Positions 53,083 through 61,560 of a stretch of DNA of 64,000 nt are shown here, one piece after another (within the stretch, counting starts at the first letter, position 1; every line of letters begins with the position of its first letter). Location: positions 1,240,001 to 1,304,000 of the forward strand of contig NZ_VSRN01000001.1 in NCBI RefSeq assembly GCF_008369915.1. The letters are read 5' to 3'. Source of the DNA: Dyadobacter sp. UC 10. Lineage in GTDB: Bacteria; Bacteroidota; Bacteroidia; Cytophagales; Spirosomataceae. Under the pieces are notes generated by a model. It did not search any database and was not told where the DNA came from. It saw only the letters and a program-made list of their open reading frames with translations. The position numbers and the translations under genes are program-made.

Positions 53083-53123
53083 ATTGAAGCTGGTTTTTGC
53101 TGAAAGTTATAAACATAATACAG

Positions 53124-53158
53124 AAAAACCCTTCATCCGCAAAGGACAAAGGGTTTTT
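53124..53158 (-). terminator. Terminator of the T9SS cargo protein gene
   Basis: Stem AAAAACCCTT/AAGGGTTTTT with a 15-nt loop; on the minus strand it follows the stop at 53187 by about 28 nt and ends in T-runs. Confidence 0.8.
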
Positions 53159-53186
53159 CAATTGACAAAAGGGTCTTAAAACTGGC

Positions 53187-55643
53187 TTAGCGAACTACCA
53201 GGATTTTCCGGGCAATTAATCCATCGTTTACTTTCACAAAGTAAGTTCCTTGAACCAATCGCGTCAAATCCACTTCATTAGCAGAATCCGGCTTGGTATT
53301 CAGGACCAATACACCATTCTGATTGTAAACCTTCACATTGCTGATCTGCTGCTTGCTGTCAAACTTGATACGATCAACAACCGGGTTCGGGTAGATTCTC
53401 ATCTGCTCTTCACCGCTGAATTTCACACTCTTGATCGAGCTATAAGCGAATGTACCGTCCGCATCGACCATTTTAAGCCTGTACAGGTTGACTGCGAAAG
53501 GATTAGTGTGCGTATAGGTGTAAGTTACATCATCAGTACTTTCACCCTGTGCCTGGATCGTCGCAAGTATTGTCCATTTTTTACCATCTTCGCTATGCTG
53601 AACGTCGAAGTGATCAGAGTTACTTTCGAACGTGGTTGTCCACGCAAGTGAAGTAGTGCTGCCTTCTTTTTTGGCGTTGAAAGAAGAAAGTGTTACAGGA
53701 AGCGGAGGTCCTGAGAATGTAAGGCAGGTACCGTCAATCGCCAGGTAATTTTCTGATTGTGATCCCTGAACCCGAACCACTTCTGTACCCGGAGGAACCG
53801 CCCCTGCCAATGTATATCTCTGCATTCCCCATGGGTCTGAATTAACCAGCTTGTCTACCTCCTGTGTAAGGGTGCCGAGTACTTTGCTCGATCCGTCCAG
53901 GAATACGATTTCAACTTTCTGGTTTCTATTTTCTAACACTGCGGCCCAGAAGATCAATGTGACTGTGTTACCGTAAGACGGCAGCATTGTCACATTCTGG
54001 CTGAAACTCGATTCACCCGAAAGAATGAGACTCTTAACGCCACAGACTGCGATAGTAGCATCTGCTACGACGTTTCCTGTTTTAGACCAGTTCGACATAC
54101 CATCCTCGAAGCTGGCGTTTGTCAGCTTGTTGTTGTTACATGTCTCACAGGTTGGCGTTGGCGGAGGCGTAATGCCCATACATACACCGTCTATTTTGAA
54201 ATAGTTGCCACCTGAGATCACAGAGAAACGCACTTTGCCCGCACCAATAGGCGCCGTGGCCGAAAGGCTGTATTCCTGCAATTGATGCTGCTGAGTAACC
54301 TTGTAATCCATCTGCTTGGTGTTGTTTCCGTCCACTGGGATCGGGATCAATACGCCGGCACTGGTGTAGAATTCAAGTTTGAACTCATGGTTGAGATTGG
54401 TGTCGTGCGTGCCTCCGAATACTTTCAGTGTCACTTTGCTGCCTGGTGTCAGATTTACTTCCTGATAAATGGTGCCCGAGCCTGTGATTAATCCATTTTT
54501 GTAGCCACAAACACTGTAAGGCGGCTCGCTGATAAAATTAGTTCCTGAAAATTTCGACCAGTGATCCGTTCCAGATTCAAAGCTTCCGTTTTTGATCGCA
54601 TTCTGATCGTCTGGGCAGCCGCAATCCGATGGTGGAGGTGTTGAAATTTTCATACATGCTACGTCCACTTTGAAATAATTGCCGTTTGAATAAGCCGAAA
54701 GCCGAACCTTCGCCGCACCACTTGGAGCCTTGCCTGAAAGTGTATACTCCTGTAATTTGTGGTATTGGGTCACTTCGTAATTCATTTTGACAACTACATT
54801 GTGATTCCCGTCAATTTTCTGTCCCGAGCTGTTATAGAATGTAAGCCAGAATTCGTGTGTTTTGTCACTATCATGCGTACCGCCGAAAACTTTTACACTT
54901 ACGTCTGCACCTTGAGTAACCGCTACTTCCTGATAGATAGTACCAGCGCCATTGATCACTCCATTTTTGTATCCGCACTGGCTGTATTTGGTATCTGTAC
55001 CGAAATTTGTATCGCCTATTTTCGACCAGTTTGCTGTGCCTGATTCAAAGCTTCCGTTTTTCAACGCATTTTCAGAATCCGGGCAACCGCAGTCTGCCGG
55101 TGCTGGTGGCGTCACCGTCATGCAAGCCACATCGAACTTGAAGTAATCACCGCCGGAAACAATATACAGAACAACTTTCGCCGCATTTGCCGGAGCAGTG
55201 ATTGAGGCAGTGTATTGTTTCAGTTTGCTATTAGTTACCTTGTAATTCATGTCAATAACAACCTGATTGTCGTTTCCTTCGATCAGCTGGTTACCGCTTG
55301 TATAGAAGAGAAGTTTAAACTGATGGTTTTTTTCTGGCTTGTGGGTACCTCCGTAAATGGAAAGATCGACTTCACTGCCCCCGGCCAGATCGACTACCTG
55401 ATAAACAGTGCCCGATCCATTGATAACACCATTTTTCTCGCCGCACATGTTATACGACTGGTTGATAGCGAAGTCGGTGCCATTTGTCTTACTCCAATTA
55501 TTAGTTCCGGATTCAAAACTCCCGTTCTTCAGCGCATTTTCCGAATCCTTGCAACCGCAGTCGCCGCCGGTCATACCAAATCCCGGGCCACCGAGCCCCA
55601 GACTTAGCATTAACAACATAACCAGTACTGTAAAATTTTTCAT
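53187..55643 (-). CDS. Secreted multi-repeat protein with T9SS type A sorting domain
   Basis: An 818-residue exported protein: signal peptide, then three close copies (about 145 residues each) and one diverged copy of a beta-sandwich unit starting DCGCxDSENALKNGSFESG with NWSK, typical of carbohydrate-binding-like (CBM4/9-type) modules, then a fibronectin-like linker (LPVTLSSFNAKKEG...) and a C-terminal T9SS sorting domain of about 75 residues (MRIYPNPVVDRIKF ... GTYFVKVNDG). It would be exported through the outer membrane and attached to the surface or released. Paired cysteines (CGC) head each unit. A -7 element lies at 55701-55708. Confidence 0.92.
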   Translation of the reverse strand: MKNFTVLVMLLMLSLGLGGPGFGMTGGDCGCKDSENALKNGSFESGTNNWSKTNGTDFAINQSYNMCGEKNGVINGSGTVYQVVDLAGGSEVDLSIYGGTHKPEKNHQFKLLFYTSGNQLIEGNDNQVVIDMNYKVTNSKLKQYTASITAPANAAKVVLYIVSGGDYFKFDVACMTVTPPAPADCGCPDSENALKNGSFESGTANWSKIGDTNFGTDTKYSQCGYKNGVINGAGTIYQEVAVTQGADVSVKVFGGTHDSDKTHEFWLTFYNSSGQKIDGNHNVVVKMNYEVTQYHKLQEYTLSGKAPSGAAKVRLSAYSNGNYFKVDVACMKISTPPPSDCGCPDDQNAIKNGSFESGTDHWSKFSGTNFISEPPYSVCGYKNGLITGSGTIYQEVNLTPGSKVTLKVFGGTHDTNLNHEFKLEFYTSAGVLIPIPVDGNNTKQMDYKVTQQHQLQEYSLSATAPIGAGKVRFSVISGGNYFKIDGVCMGITPPPTPTCETCNNNKLTNASFEDGMSNWSKTGNVVADATIAVCGVKSLILSGESSFSQNVTMLPSYGNTVTLIFWAAVLENRNQKVEIVFLDGSSKVLGTLTQEVDKLVNSDPWGMQRYTLAGAVPPGTEVVRVQGSQSENYLAIDGTCLTFSGPPLPVTLSSFNAKKEGSTTSLAWTTTFESNSDHFDVQHSEDGKKWTILATIQAQGESTDDVTYTYTHTNPFAVNLYRLKMVDADGTFAYSSIKSVKFSGEEQMRIYPNPVVDRIKFDSKQQISNVKVYNQNGVLVLNTKPDSANEVDLTRLVQGTYFVKVNDGLIARKILVVR

Positions 55644-56423
55644 AACGTGATTGATTTTTAAACGATTAGCTTAACACTGTAAGTCAACAAAATGTAGCGA
55701 CAAATGTACAGTTGCGGATCGTTTAAAAATATCACTTTTTTTATATTACAATTTAAATTAAACTATATTTACGTAAAAATTTAAAGTATTATTACATCGT
55801 AAAAACAAAGTTATTCTACGTTTCATAACGCATTAAATTGCTATTATTCAAGTATTTATAAAAATATCGCCAGCAAAAATGCTTCTACTATTTCGTACCA
55901 GCAGTTACAAATAGTAATATAACTATTTAAATATAGCGCTTGGCCTGAATAGATTTACTCAGCAGACCGGGCAGCTAATTGCTGAAAGTTAATTCTCTGG
56001 ATTTAAAGCCATAAACGCTCTGGCCAGCCAGATACCTCACTGCTGGGAAAACGTTTCTAAAACTTTAATGAGAAAAAATGCGATAAAAAGAAGTAAAATT
56101 ATTTCCACCGAAAATGGCGGAGGCTGACGTGTAATATGGAGATCAGTAGTTTTTCAAAAGACAGATGTAACACCCTCTGCTCTTGAGGAAAAATGTGGAT
56201 AACCGTTAACTAAAATTGAAGAATTTCGACAAATATTTTTTGTTAAAAATTCAACTACTACAACTATTACACGGCCTTATTGTGCAATTCCAGATTTATA
56301 TTTCAACATTTTCACAATTTAATACACAGAATTTGGAATTCGGAAGCGTAGATCTTTCTCCCGTATCACACGATCCGGCTAGTTACACAAGGATGAAAAG
56401 GATGTTTGAAACCGGAAACCTGG
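55644..56423. other. Long AT-rich intergenic region
   Basis: About 780 bp between two minus-strand genes. It holds a promoter element for the T9SS protein gene (TACATTTG, minus strand, 55701-55708) and a single perfect DnaA-box sequence TGTGGATAA at 56194-56202. A 95-codon frame at 56216-56503 runs antisense into the sigma-factor gene and is judged chance. No RNA or gene is recognised. Confidence 0.5.
55701..55708 (-). promoter_or_regulatory. Bacteroidota -7 element of the T9SS protein gene
   Basis: On the minus strand TACATTTG is an exact TAnnTTTG, about 58 nt before the start codon. A good -33 TTTG at the right spacing is not seen. Confidence 0.4.
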
Positions 56424-57005
56424 TCAGGCGGCTTTCAGGCTTGGAACGTGAACAGCGAAAACTTCACGTAGCTCTTGTAATGCTTTGCGAATGCGGGACT
56501 TAACCGTGCCGATTGGTAAACAAAGGTATCCGGACGCTTCTTCATGCGTATACCCTTGAAAATAAACCAGGTCGATCAATGTTCTGCGTTCGAGGGGAAG
56601 CGCCTCGACGATCGCTTTCAGGTCGATAGTAGCGTGCGCCGGATGCAATGCGAGGGATGAATGAACTTCATCCTCCCCGATCGCCTGCAGTTTTACAAAC
56701 CGCCCCAACTTAACTTCAACCCTGAATTTGTCAATGGCTGTATTGCGGGCCACATTCAATAGCCAGGTAAACAGCGTTCCTTTTTCCGAATTATAACTGC
56801 CAATATTTTTCCAGATCTTGACAAAAGTGTCCTGTAGAACATCAGCGGCGGTTTCCTCGCTTTTCACGATTTTAAGGATAATTCCGTAAAGAGGGGCGGA
56901 ATAATTGTCGTATAAATAATCAAACGCAGGACGGCTATTATTTTTTAGCAGGGATACCAGCTCCGGCTCCGCATACTCCGCCTTTTTGTTCATATTAGCC
57001 TTCAT
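56424..57005 (-). CDS. ECF-type RNA polymerase sigma factor
   Basis: A 193-residue sigma factor with region 2 (about 25-95, FDYLYDNYSAPLYGIILKIV, AADVLQDTFVKIWKNI) and region 4 (about 125-185, TLIDLVYFQGYTHEEASGYLCLPIGTVKSRI). It would direct RNA polymerase to its own regulon. ATG at 57005 or 56990. No anti-sigma factor gene follows, which is unusual; the next gene downstream encodes the T9SS protein after a 780-bp gap. Confidence 0.92.
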   Translation of the reverse strand: MKANMNKKAEYAEPELVSLLKNNSRPAFDYLYDNYSAPLYGIILKIVKSEETAADVLQDTFVKIWKNIGSYNSEKGTLFTWLLNVARNTAIDKFRVEVKLGRFVKLQAIGEDEVHSSLALHPAHATIDLKAIVEALPLERRTLIDLVYFQGYTHEEASGYLCLPIGTVKSRIRKALQELREVFAVHVPSLKAA

Positions 57006-57210
57006 GGTCGTCTTGATTATTAATAGCGATTTGTCAGGTTACGATGGTCAGATTATCAATTTCATTCCAGCGACTTGTCCGGAAAATTTTGTGTATTTTC
57101 CGCGCGTTTTGAGGATTCCACAATTTCGTGGAGCAGCTTGTAATAAGCCCATTCCACAAACCGGGATTGGCCATATGAGATAAGATCAAAAATTAAAAAC
57201 GGTTATAACC

Positions 57211-58530
57211 ATGTTTAAAAAGAATCTGCTTCCGGTACTGATTTCTACATTGCTCATTTCATGCAGCTTGTCAGATAGAAATTCGGGTAGTGATCCGGAC
57301 ATCGATAAGCTTGCTGCGGATTATGTGCGGCTCGGCCTTACCATCGGCCTGTATGATAGCGATTTTGTTGACGCATATTACGGCCCGGATTCTCTCAAGC
57401 CACTCACTTCAAAATCCGTCACATTTCCTAAACAGCAATTGCTGCAAAAAGCCGCTGTCCTGAAAGACCAGCTTTCCGCACTGGCTGCCAAGTCACCGGA
57501 CGATACCCTTGGGCAGCGCGCCAGCTGGCTCGTTTCTCAGCTCACTGCCTTTGAAAGGCGGATCAGGGTTTTCTCCAATGAGCAAGTGCCTTTCGATATG
57601 GAGTCTAAAGATTTGTTTGATGCCACTGCGCCGGTGTATACCGAGCAGCATTTCAGGGATCTTATTTCCAGGCTTGAAAGCCTGCTCCCGGGTAGAGGTA
57701 CCCTCCCGGACCGCTATCAGCAGATGGCAAGCCGGTTTCTTATTCCTAAAAGTAAAATTGATACGGTTTTCCAGGCCGCGATCGCAGAGGCTCGTAAACG
57801 TACCCTGGCCCATTATCAGCTTCCAGCCAATGAAACATTCAGGCTTGAATATGTGACAGACAAGCCCTGGTCGGGTTACAACTGGTACAAAGGCAACTAT
57901 AACAGCCTGATCCAGATCAATGTGAGCCAGCCTATATTCATTGAGCGCGCAATCGACCTGGCTTGTCACGAGGGGTATCCGGGGCACCATGTATATAATG
58001 CAATGCTGGAAAAGGTGCTTTTCCGAGACCGCGGCTGGGTTGAAGTTTCACTTTACCCGCTATTCAGTCCACAGTCGCTCATTGCGGAAGGCAGTGCCAA
58101 CTACGGGATTTCGGTCGCATTTCCGGGCAATGAGCAGGAGCAGTTCTGCAAGGATATCTTGCTGCCGCTGGCCGGGTTAGATACTACCGGCACAGCCGCT
58201 TATTTTAAAGTATTGTCCATTAAATCCGGCCTGGGCTATGCCAGAAATGAGGTGGCGCGGGGTCTGCTGAGCAACAAAATGACTGAGAAAGAAGCGCTTC
58301 GCTGGCTTACGGATTATTGCCTGCTTACCGGCAAGGGCGCGAGCGATTATTTGAGGTTTATAAAAAAATACCGGAGCTATGTCATCAACTACAATTACGG
58401 CCAGGACCTGGTAAAGCAATATATCGAATTGCAGGGAGGTACCGCTGATGCGCCCGAGCACCGGTGGAAACTTTTTGAAGCATTAATTAGTAAACAATCA
58501 AGAGCAAGTGAACTCTTGAAAAAGCATTGA
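57211..58530 (+). CDS. DUF885-family metallopeptidase lipoprotein
   Basis: A 439-residue predicted lipoprotein (LISTLLISCSLSD) of the DUF885 group. The likely zinc motif is HEGYPGHH in LACHEGYPGHHVYNAML, with a further acidic residue in AEGSANYG. The PGHH form is characteristic of DUF885. Members are thought to be peptidases with substrates mostly unknown. It is the first gene of an operon with a GNAT (8 nt gap) and a CBM9-like gene. Confidence 0.85.
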   Translation: MFKKNLLPVLISTLLISCSLSDRNSGSDPDIDKLAADYVRLGLTIGLYDSDFVDAYYGPDSLKPLTSKSVTFPKQQLLQKAAVLKDQLSALAAKSPDDTLGQRASWLVSQLTAFERRIRVFSNEQVPFDMESKDLFDATAPVYTEQHFRDLISRLESLLPGRGTLPDRYQQMASRFLIPKSKIDTVFQAAIAEARKRTLAHYQLPANETFRLEYVTDKPWSGYNWYKGNYNSLIQINVSQPIFIERAIDLACHEGYPGHHVYNAMLEKVLFRDRGWVEVSLYPLFSPQSLIAEGSANYGISVAFPGNEQEQFCKDILLPLAGLDTTGTAAYFKVLSIKSGLGYARNEVARGLLSNKMTEKEALRWLTDYCLLTGKGASDYLRFIKKYRSYVINYNYGQDLVKQYIELQGGTADAPEHRWKLFEALISKQSRASELLKKH

Positions 58531-58538
58531 AGTGACCC

Positions 58539-59009
58539 ATGTTTACAATTATTGAAGCTAGTAAAGACGAGCACTACCGGGCAGGTGGGTATTTATTTAA
58601 AGAATATGCTGATTCTCTCGATTTTACGTTGGCTTTCCAGCGTTTTGAGGACGAATTGACAATATTGCCCAAAATGTACGGCCCACCGGATGGTGCGCTG
58701 CTGCTGGTCGCGAACGAAGGGAAGTTTGTAGGAGCTGCCGGCCTGCGCAGGATTGAAAACGACGTCACCTGTGAAGTTAAACGCATGTTTATCCAACCCG
58801 GTTTTCAGGGTACCGGAATGGGTAAAGCATTGATGAATGCATTGATACAAAAGGCGCAACAACTTGGATACCAGACGATCAAACTGGATACGCTTGGACC
58901 CAAGATGCCCGCCGCAGTCAACCTATACAAATCCTTCGGGTTCGTCGAAACAGTTCCTTACAATTTTAATCCGCACGAGGGAGTGCTATATTTTGAAAAA
59001 CAGCTATAA
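58539..59009 (+). CDS. GNAT N-acetyltransferase
   Basis: A 156-residue acetyltransferase with the acetyl-CoA loop QPGFQGTGMGKALM and the following strand-helix GYQTIKLDTLGPKMPAAVNLYKSFGF. It would transfer an acetyl group to a small molecule or protein amine; substrate unknown. It starts 8 nt after the DUF885 gene, and its last codons overlap the TTG start of the next gene by 17 nt. Confidence 0.92.
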   Translation: MFTIIEASKDEHYRAGGYLFKEYADSLDFTLAFQRFEDELTILPKMYGPPDGALLLVANEGKFVGAAGLRRIENDVTCEVKRMFIQPGFQGTGMGKALMNALIQKAQQLGYQTIKLDTLGPKMPAAVNLYKSFGFVETVPYNFNPHEGVLYFEKQL

Positions 59010-59850
59010 AACAGCCCTGCTTCTTTCCTCAGCTATCTTCTCCATTGCCTGCGAAAAAAGTATGGCACAGGCGCCATCAAAGCCTAAAACCTATGTGTGC
59101 TATCAGCCTGACAGAAAAATAACGATCGACGGAAAGCTGAACGAAGGATCATGGAAGAAAGCAGCCTGGACCTCACAGTTTGAAGATATTGAAGGCAACA
59201 AAAAGCCGCGGCCCACGCAGGAGACGCGCGCAAAAATGCTTTGGGACAACGATTATCTTTATGTTGCGGCGGTGATCGAGGAAGAGCACATCTGGGCTTA
59301 CCAGGATAAAAAGGACCAGATCGTTTACCTCGAAAATGATTTTGAGGTTTTCATAGATCCGGATGGAGATACTGAAAATTATTATGAGTTGGAAATCAAT
59401 GCACTGAATAACATTTTCGATCTTTTCCTGCCTAAGACTTATAGGAATGGCGGAAGGGCGAAGATCAAATGGGACATCAAAGACCTCAAATCCGCGGTTA
59501 CCATTGACGGTACAATTAATAATGCATCAGACCGCGACAAAAGATGGACCGTAGAAATTGCCATTCCTTTTGCAAGCCTTTCCACTGAAACTGTCCCCGC
59601 CTTAATTCCTGAAAACGATTCTGAATGGCGCATTAACTTTTCAAGGGTCAATTGGCAGCACGAGATATCTGAGGATGGTAAGTATAGCCGAAAGCGTGAT
59701 CCGGAAACGGGGAAGATTATTCCTGAATACAATTGGGTATGGTCGCCGCAGGGGATTATTAATATGCACTACCCGGAGTACTGGGGGTTTCTGCACTTCA
59801 AATCAAAACGGGTCAGCCAATCAAAAACTGCTGAAACCGCCCGAAATTAA
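58993..59850 (+). CDS. Exported CBM9-like carbohydrate-binding protein
   Basis: About 285 residues from a TTG start at 58993: signal peptide (KNSYKTALLLSSAIFSIAC, possible lipobox) and one CBM9-like domain with KITIDGKLNEGSWKKAAWT, ARAKMLWDNDYLYVAAVIEE-type strands and FEVFIDPDGDTENYYELEINALN, ending ...WGFLHF. CBM9-like proteins bind sugar chain ends; in this phylum many are stand-alone with unclear roles. The frame extends upstream over the GNAT gene, but only the TTG gives a signal peptide. Confidence 0.85.
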   Translation: MKNSYKTALLLSSAIFSIACEKSMAQAPSKPKTYVCYQPDRKITIDGKLNEGSWKKAAWTSQFEDIEGNKKPRPTQETRAKMLWDNDYLYVAAVIEEEHIWAYQDKKDQIVYLENDFEVFIDPDGDTENYYELEINALNNIFDLFLPKTYRNGGRAKIKWDIKDLKSAVTIDGTINNASDRDKRWTVEIAIPFASLSTETVPALIPENDSEWRINFSRVNWQHEISEDGKYSRKRDPETGKIIPEYNWVWSPQGIINMHYPEYWGFLHFKSKRVSQSKTAETARN

Positions 59851-59856
59851 ATTATT

Positions 59857-59901
59857 ATGCAGCATTCCTTACACAAAAATGATACGTAAAGAATGCTGCA
59901 T
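59857..59901. terminator. Hairpin between CBM9-like and AztD-like genes
   Basis: An 11-bp stem ATGCAGCATTC/GAATGCTGCAT with a 23-nt loop lies between convergent genes; T-tracts are short. Confidence 0.55.
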
Positions 59902-59908
59902 TTATCTC

Positions 59909-61111
59909 TTAATGACCCTCACTGGATTCCAGCCCCAGGATTGCAAGCCTGTAAGGCGTTGCCGAAACTTTGATTTTTTGCTTCTTTGACAGATCCTGCG
60001 TACTGATCTGCAATATTTCTCCCGACTTGGGCTGTGTAATATAAATGTACCGGGCAGTTGCCTCCAATTGAGGCTTTTGTGTTTCATCTTTGGCCACCGC
60101 AGAAATAACCGATCCGCTCGTTTTCACTGAATTGGTAACAAGATCGATAACCTGGACTTCGCCCGAGTGCATCAAAACGACCAGGTTCTTCCCTGCATAG
60201 TCGACCTTCGCCTGCATAATGTCTGCATTTTGTGCGGCTGGCGTAACTGTACTTTTGTCAATATCAATCAGATAAGCGCCTTTGCTGGCTGTGAATCCTA
60301 TGAACTTTCCAGCGCCGCCCGCTTCCAGTATCGAACCGAACCATGCCTCTCCGAAGTCAGCCGGATGTGCGATCAATTTCTGCGTTCCGCTTTGATCTAC
60401 TACCAGGATTCCGCTCGCAGAGCCGAATACGGAAACTTTTCCGTTAGTAGCATTTCCATGGATACCCTTTGTCTGGATTGTCGAAGCGTGAACCGTCTTT
60501 CCGGAGGCATCAATTATTTTAACCCGCTCCGGCAAGCTGCCTGCAACCGAACCATCCTTTTCGGTGATCGCATAGCTACCATTATCAAACTTGGTCATCG
60601 CACCGTGATGCGCGACATTACCCGCATTGATCAGCTTCATTTTTGCACCGGCAGTGTGAAAATCTGCCTGAACTGCTGTGCTCAGCGTGCCATCGCCATC
60701 ATTGAAAGTAATGATCTCATCACCTTTGCTCTTGAAATGAGTAGGTCTGTTGCCATCCCCGATCAGCGCACCGAATTTTGGGGTTCCTTTCACATCCACA
60801 TGGTCACCATGCCCTTCCAGGCCGGTGTCGAAAAGTTGTACGCTATTATTTGCTCCATTCACAAGCGCACCGAAACGTCCAGCCTCAGTACCGTACAAGG
60901 CGGATTTGGGAAATTTTGCTTCAAACTTTTCAGCTGCAAGCTTTTGCGGGTCAATCAGCGAGAGCTCGCTGGTCAGCTCATCATTGACGAGGATCCTGAT
61001 AAACTTGAACTCCTGTTCAACGACCGGCTCGATCGGGTTTTCTTTGCCATTCTCGCAGGCAGTTACCGCGAATGCGGTAATCAAAACAATTTTGAATAAA
61101 TGCTTCTTCAT
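59909..61111 (-). CDS. AztD-like zinc-binding lipoprotein (metallochaperone family)
   Basis: A 400-residue predicted lipoprotein (ITAFAVTACEN, C19) built as a seven-bladed-propeller-like repeat. It resembles the periplasmic zinc metallochaperone AztD: GHGDHVDVKG with His101 and His104, LIGDGNRPTHFKSKGDEIITFNDG with His125, AGNVAHHGAMT, and a late IYITQPKSGEILQI strand. AztD passes zinc to a substrate-binding protein of an ABC importer; no importer gene lies here. Upstream is a large palindromic operator of a Fur/Zur type. Identity is by pattern only. Confidence 0.7.
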   Translation of the reverse strand: MKKHLFKIVLITAFAVTACENGKENPIEPVVEQEFKFIRILVNDELTSELSLIDPQKLAAEKFEAKFPKSALYGTEAGRFGALVNGANNSVQLFDTGLEGHGDHVDVKGTPKFGALIGDGNRPTHFKSKGDEIITFNDGDGTLSTAVQADFHTAGAKMKLINAGNVAHHGAMTKFDNGSYAITEKDGSVAGSLPERVKIIDASGKTVHASTIQTKGIHGNATNGKVSVFGSASGILVVDQSGTQKLIAHPADFGEAWFGSILEAGGAGKFIGFTASKGAYLIDIDKSTVTPAAQNADIMQAKVDYAGKNLVVLMHSGEVQVIDLVTNSVKTSGSVISAVAKDETQKPQLEATARYIYITQPKSGEILQISTQDLSKKQKIKVSATPYRLAILGLESSEGH

Positions 61112-61125
61112 AAAAAATCTTTAAA

Positions 61126-61178
61126 TGCATCGATGTTGCAAATATAATCGCAAGATTAATAAATGCAACATTGATGCA
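61126..61178. promoter_or_regulatory. 53-bp nested palindrome upstream of the AztD-like gene
   Basis: Two 15-bp boxes face each other: TGCATCGATGTTGCA (61126-61140) and TGCAACATTGATGCA (61164-61178); between them lies TAATC-N4-GATTA (61145-61158). Each box has 7-1-7 form, as Fur-family sites do, with one conserved half TGTTGCA/TGCAACA. The left box lies 14 bp upstream of the AztD-like start codon (61111), so bound protein would block transcription. A Zur regulator is the best guess. Confidence 0.6.
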
Positions 61179-61208
61179 AATAAAGATTTCAGTGAATTTT
61201 AGTAGTTG

Positions 61209-61496
61209 TCAGGCGATAGCTTCCCTCAGTAAGTTTCTGCTTTCTTTTTTAACAAACGTAATCGGCACAAACTCATCGTTAGGCGCTCCGATGTAGTAAA
61301 CGGTCCATTCCGGGTCGTGGTGCGATAACATTTCACTGATACAGTCGGCGCGGTGTGCAACCGGGTTGGAGCAATCTTCCCAATAAAACAGCTCGACCCG
61401 ATAAAAAAGGTTTTGTTTGATTCCGTTAATAGTCACCTCAACTTTAATCTCCTGCTTACCTTGAAGCGGCGGGATAGGAATGGCAATGTGGCTCAT
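61209..61496 (-). CDS. Unknown 95-residue protein
   Basis: A small protein without signal peptide: MSHIAIPIPPLQGKQEIKVEVTINGIKQNLFYRVELFYWED, with two cysteines (C42 region CSNP and CISE) and several His (HRAD, SHHDPEW). I do not recognise the family. It lies on the same strand upstream of the AztD-like gene (about 100 bp), with the palindromic operator in between, so operator-bound regulation may separate the two. Confidence 0.65.
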   Translation of the reverse strand: MSHIAIPIPPLQGKQEIKVEVTINGIKQNLFYRVELFYWEDCSNPVAHRADCISEMLSHHDPEWTVYYIGAPNDEFVPITFVKKESRNLLREAIA

Positions 61497-61560
61497 GAGA
61501 TTGTTTTATTAAAGTTCAATACTAAAATATAGCGATCGGTGGTTTACATAAGGCCGCTTT

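Noticed and set aside
55644-56423. Chromosome origin around the DnaA box
   Set aside because: Only one exact box was found, with no cluster, and no dnaA/dnaN genes or other origin neighbours are seen.
56216-56503. 95-codon plus-strand frame
   Set aside because: Runs antisense into the sigma-factor gene; no protein features.
58864-58992. N-terminal extension of the CBM9-like gene over the GNAT gene
   Set aside because: Would displace the signal peptide to residue 45; a TTG at 58993 fits much better.
60167-61124. 310- and 124-codon plus-strand frames antisense to the AztD-like gene
   Set aside because: Long only because they mirror a coding region; composition (many Cys/Arg/Ser) is not protein-like and the minus-strand gene is clear.
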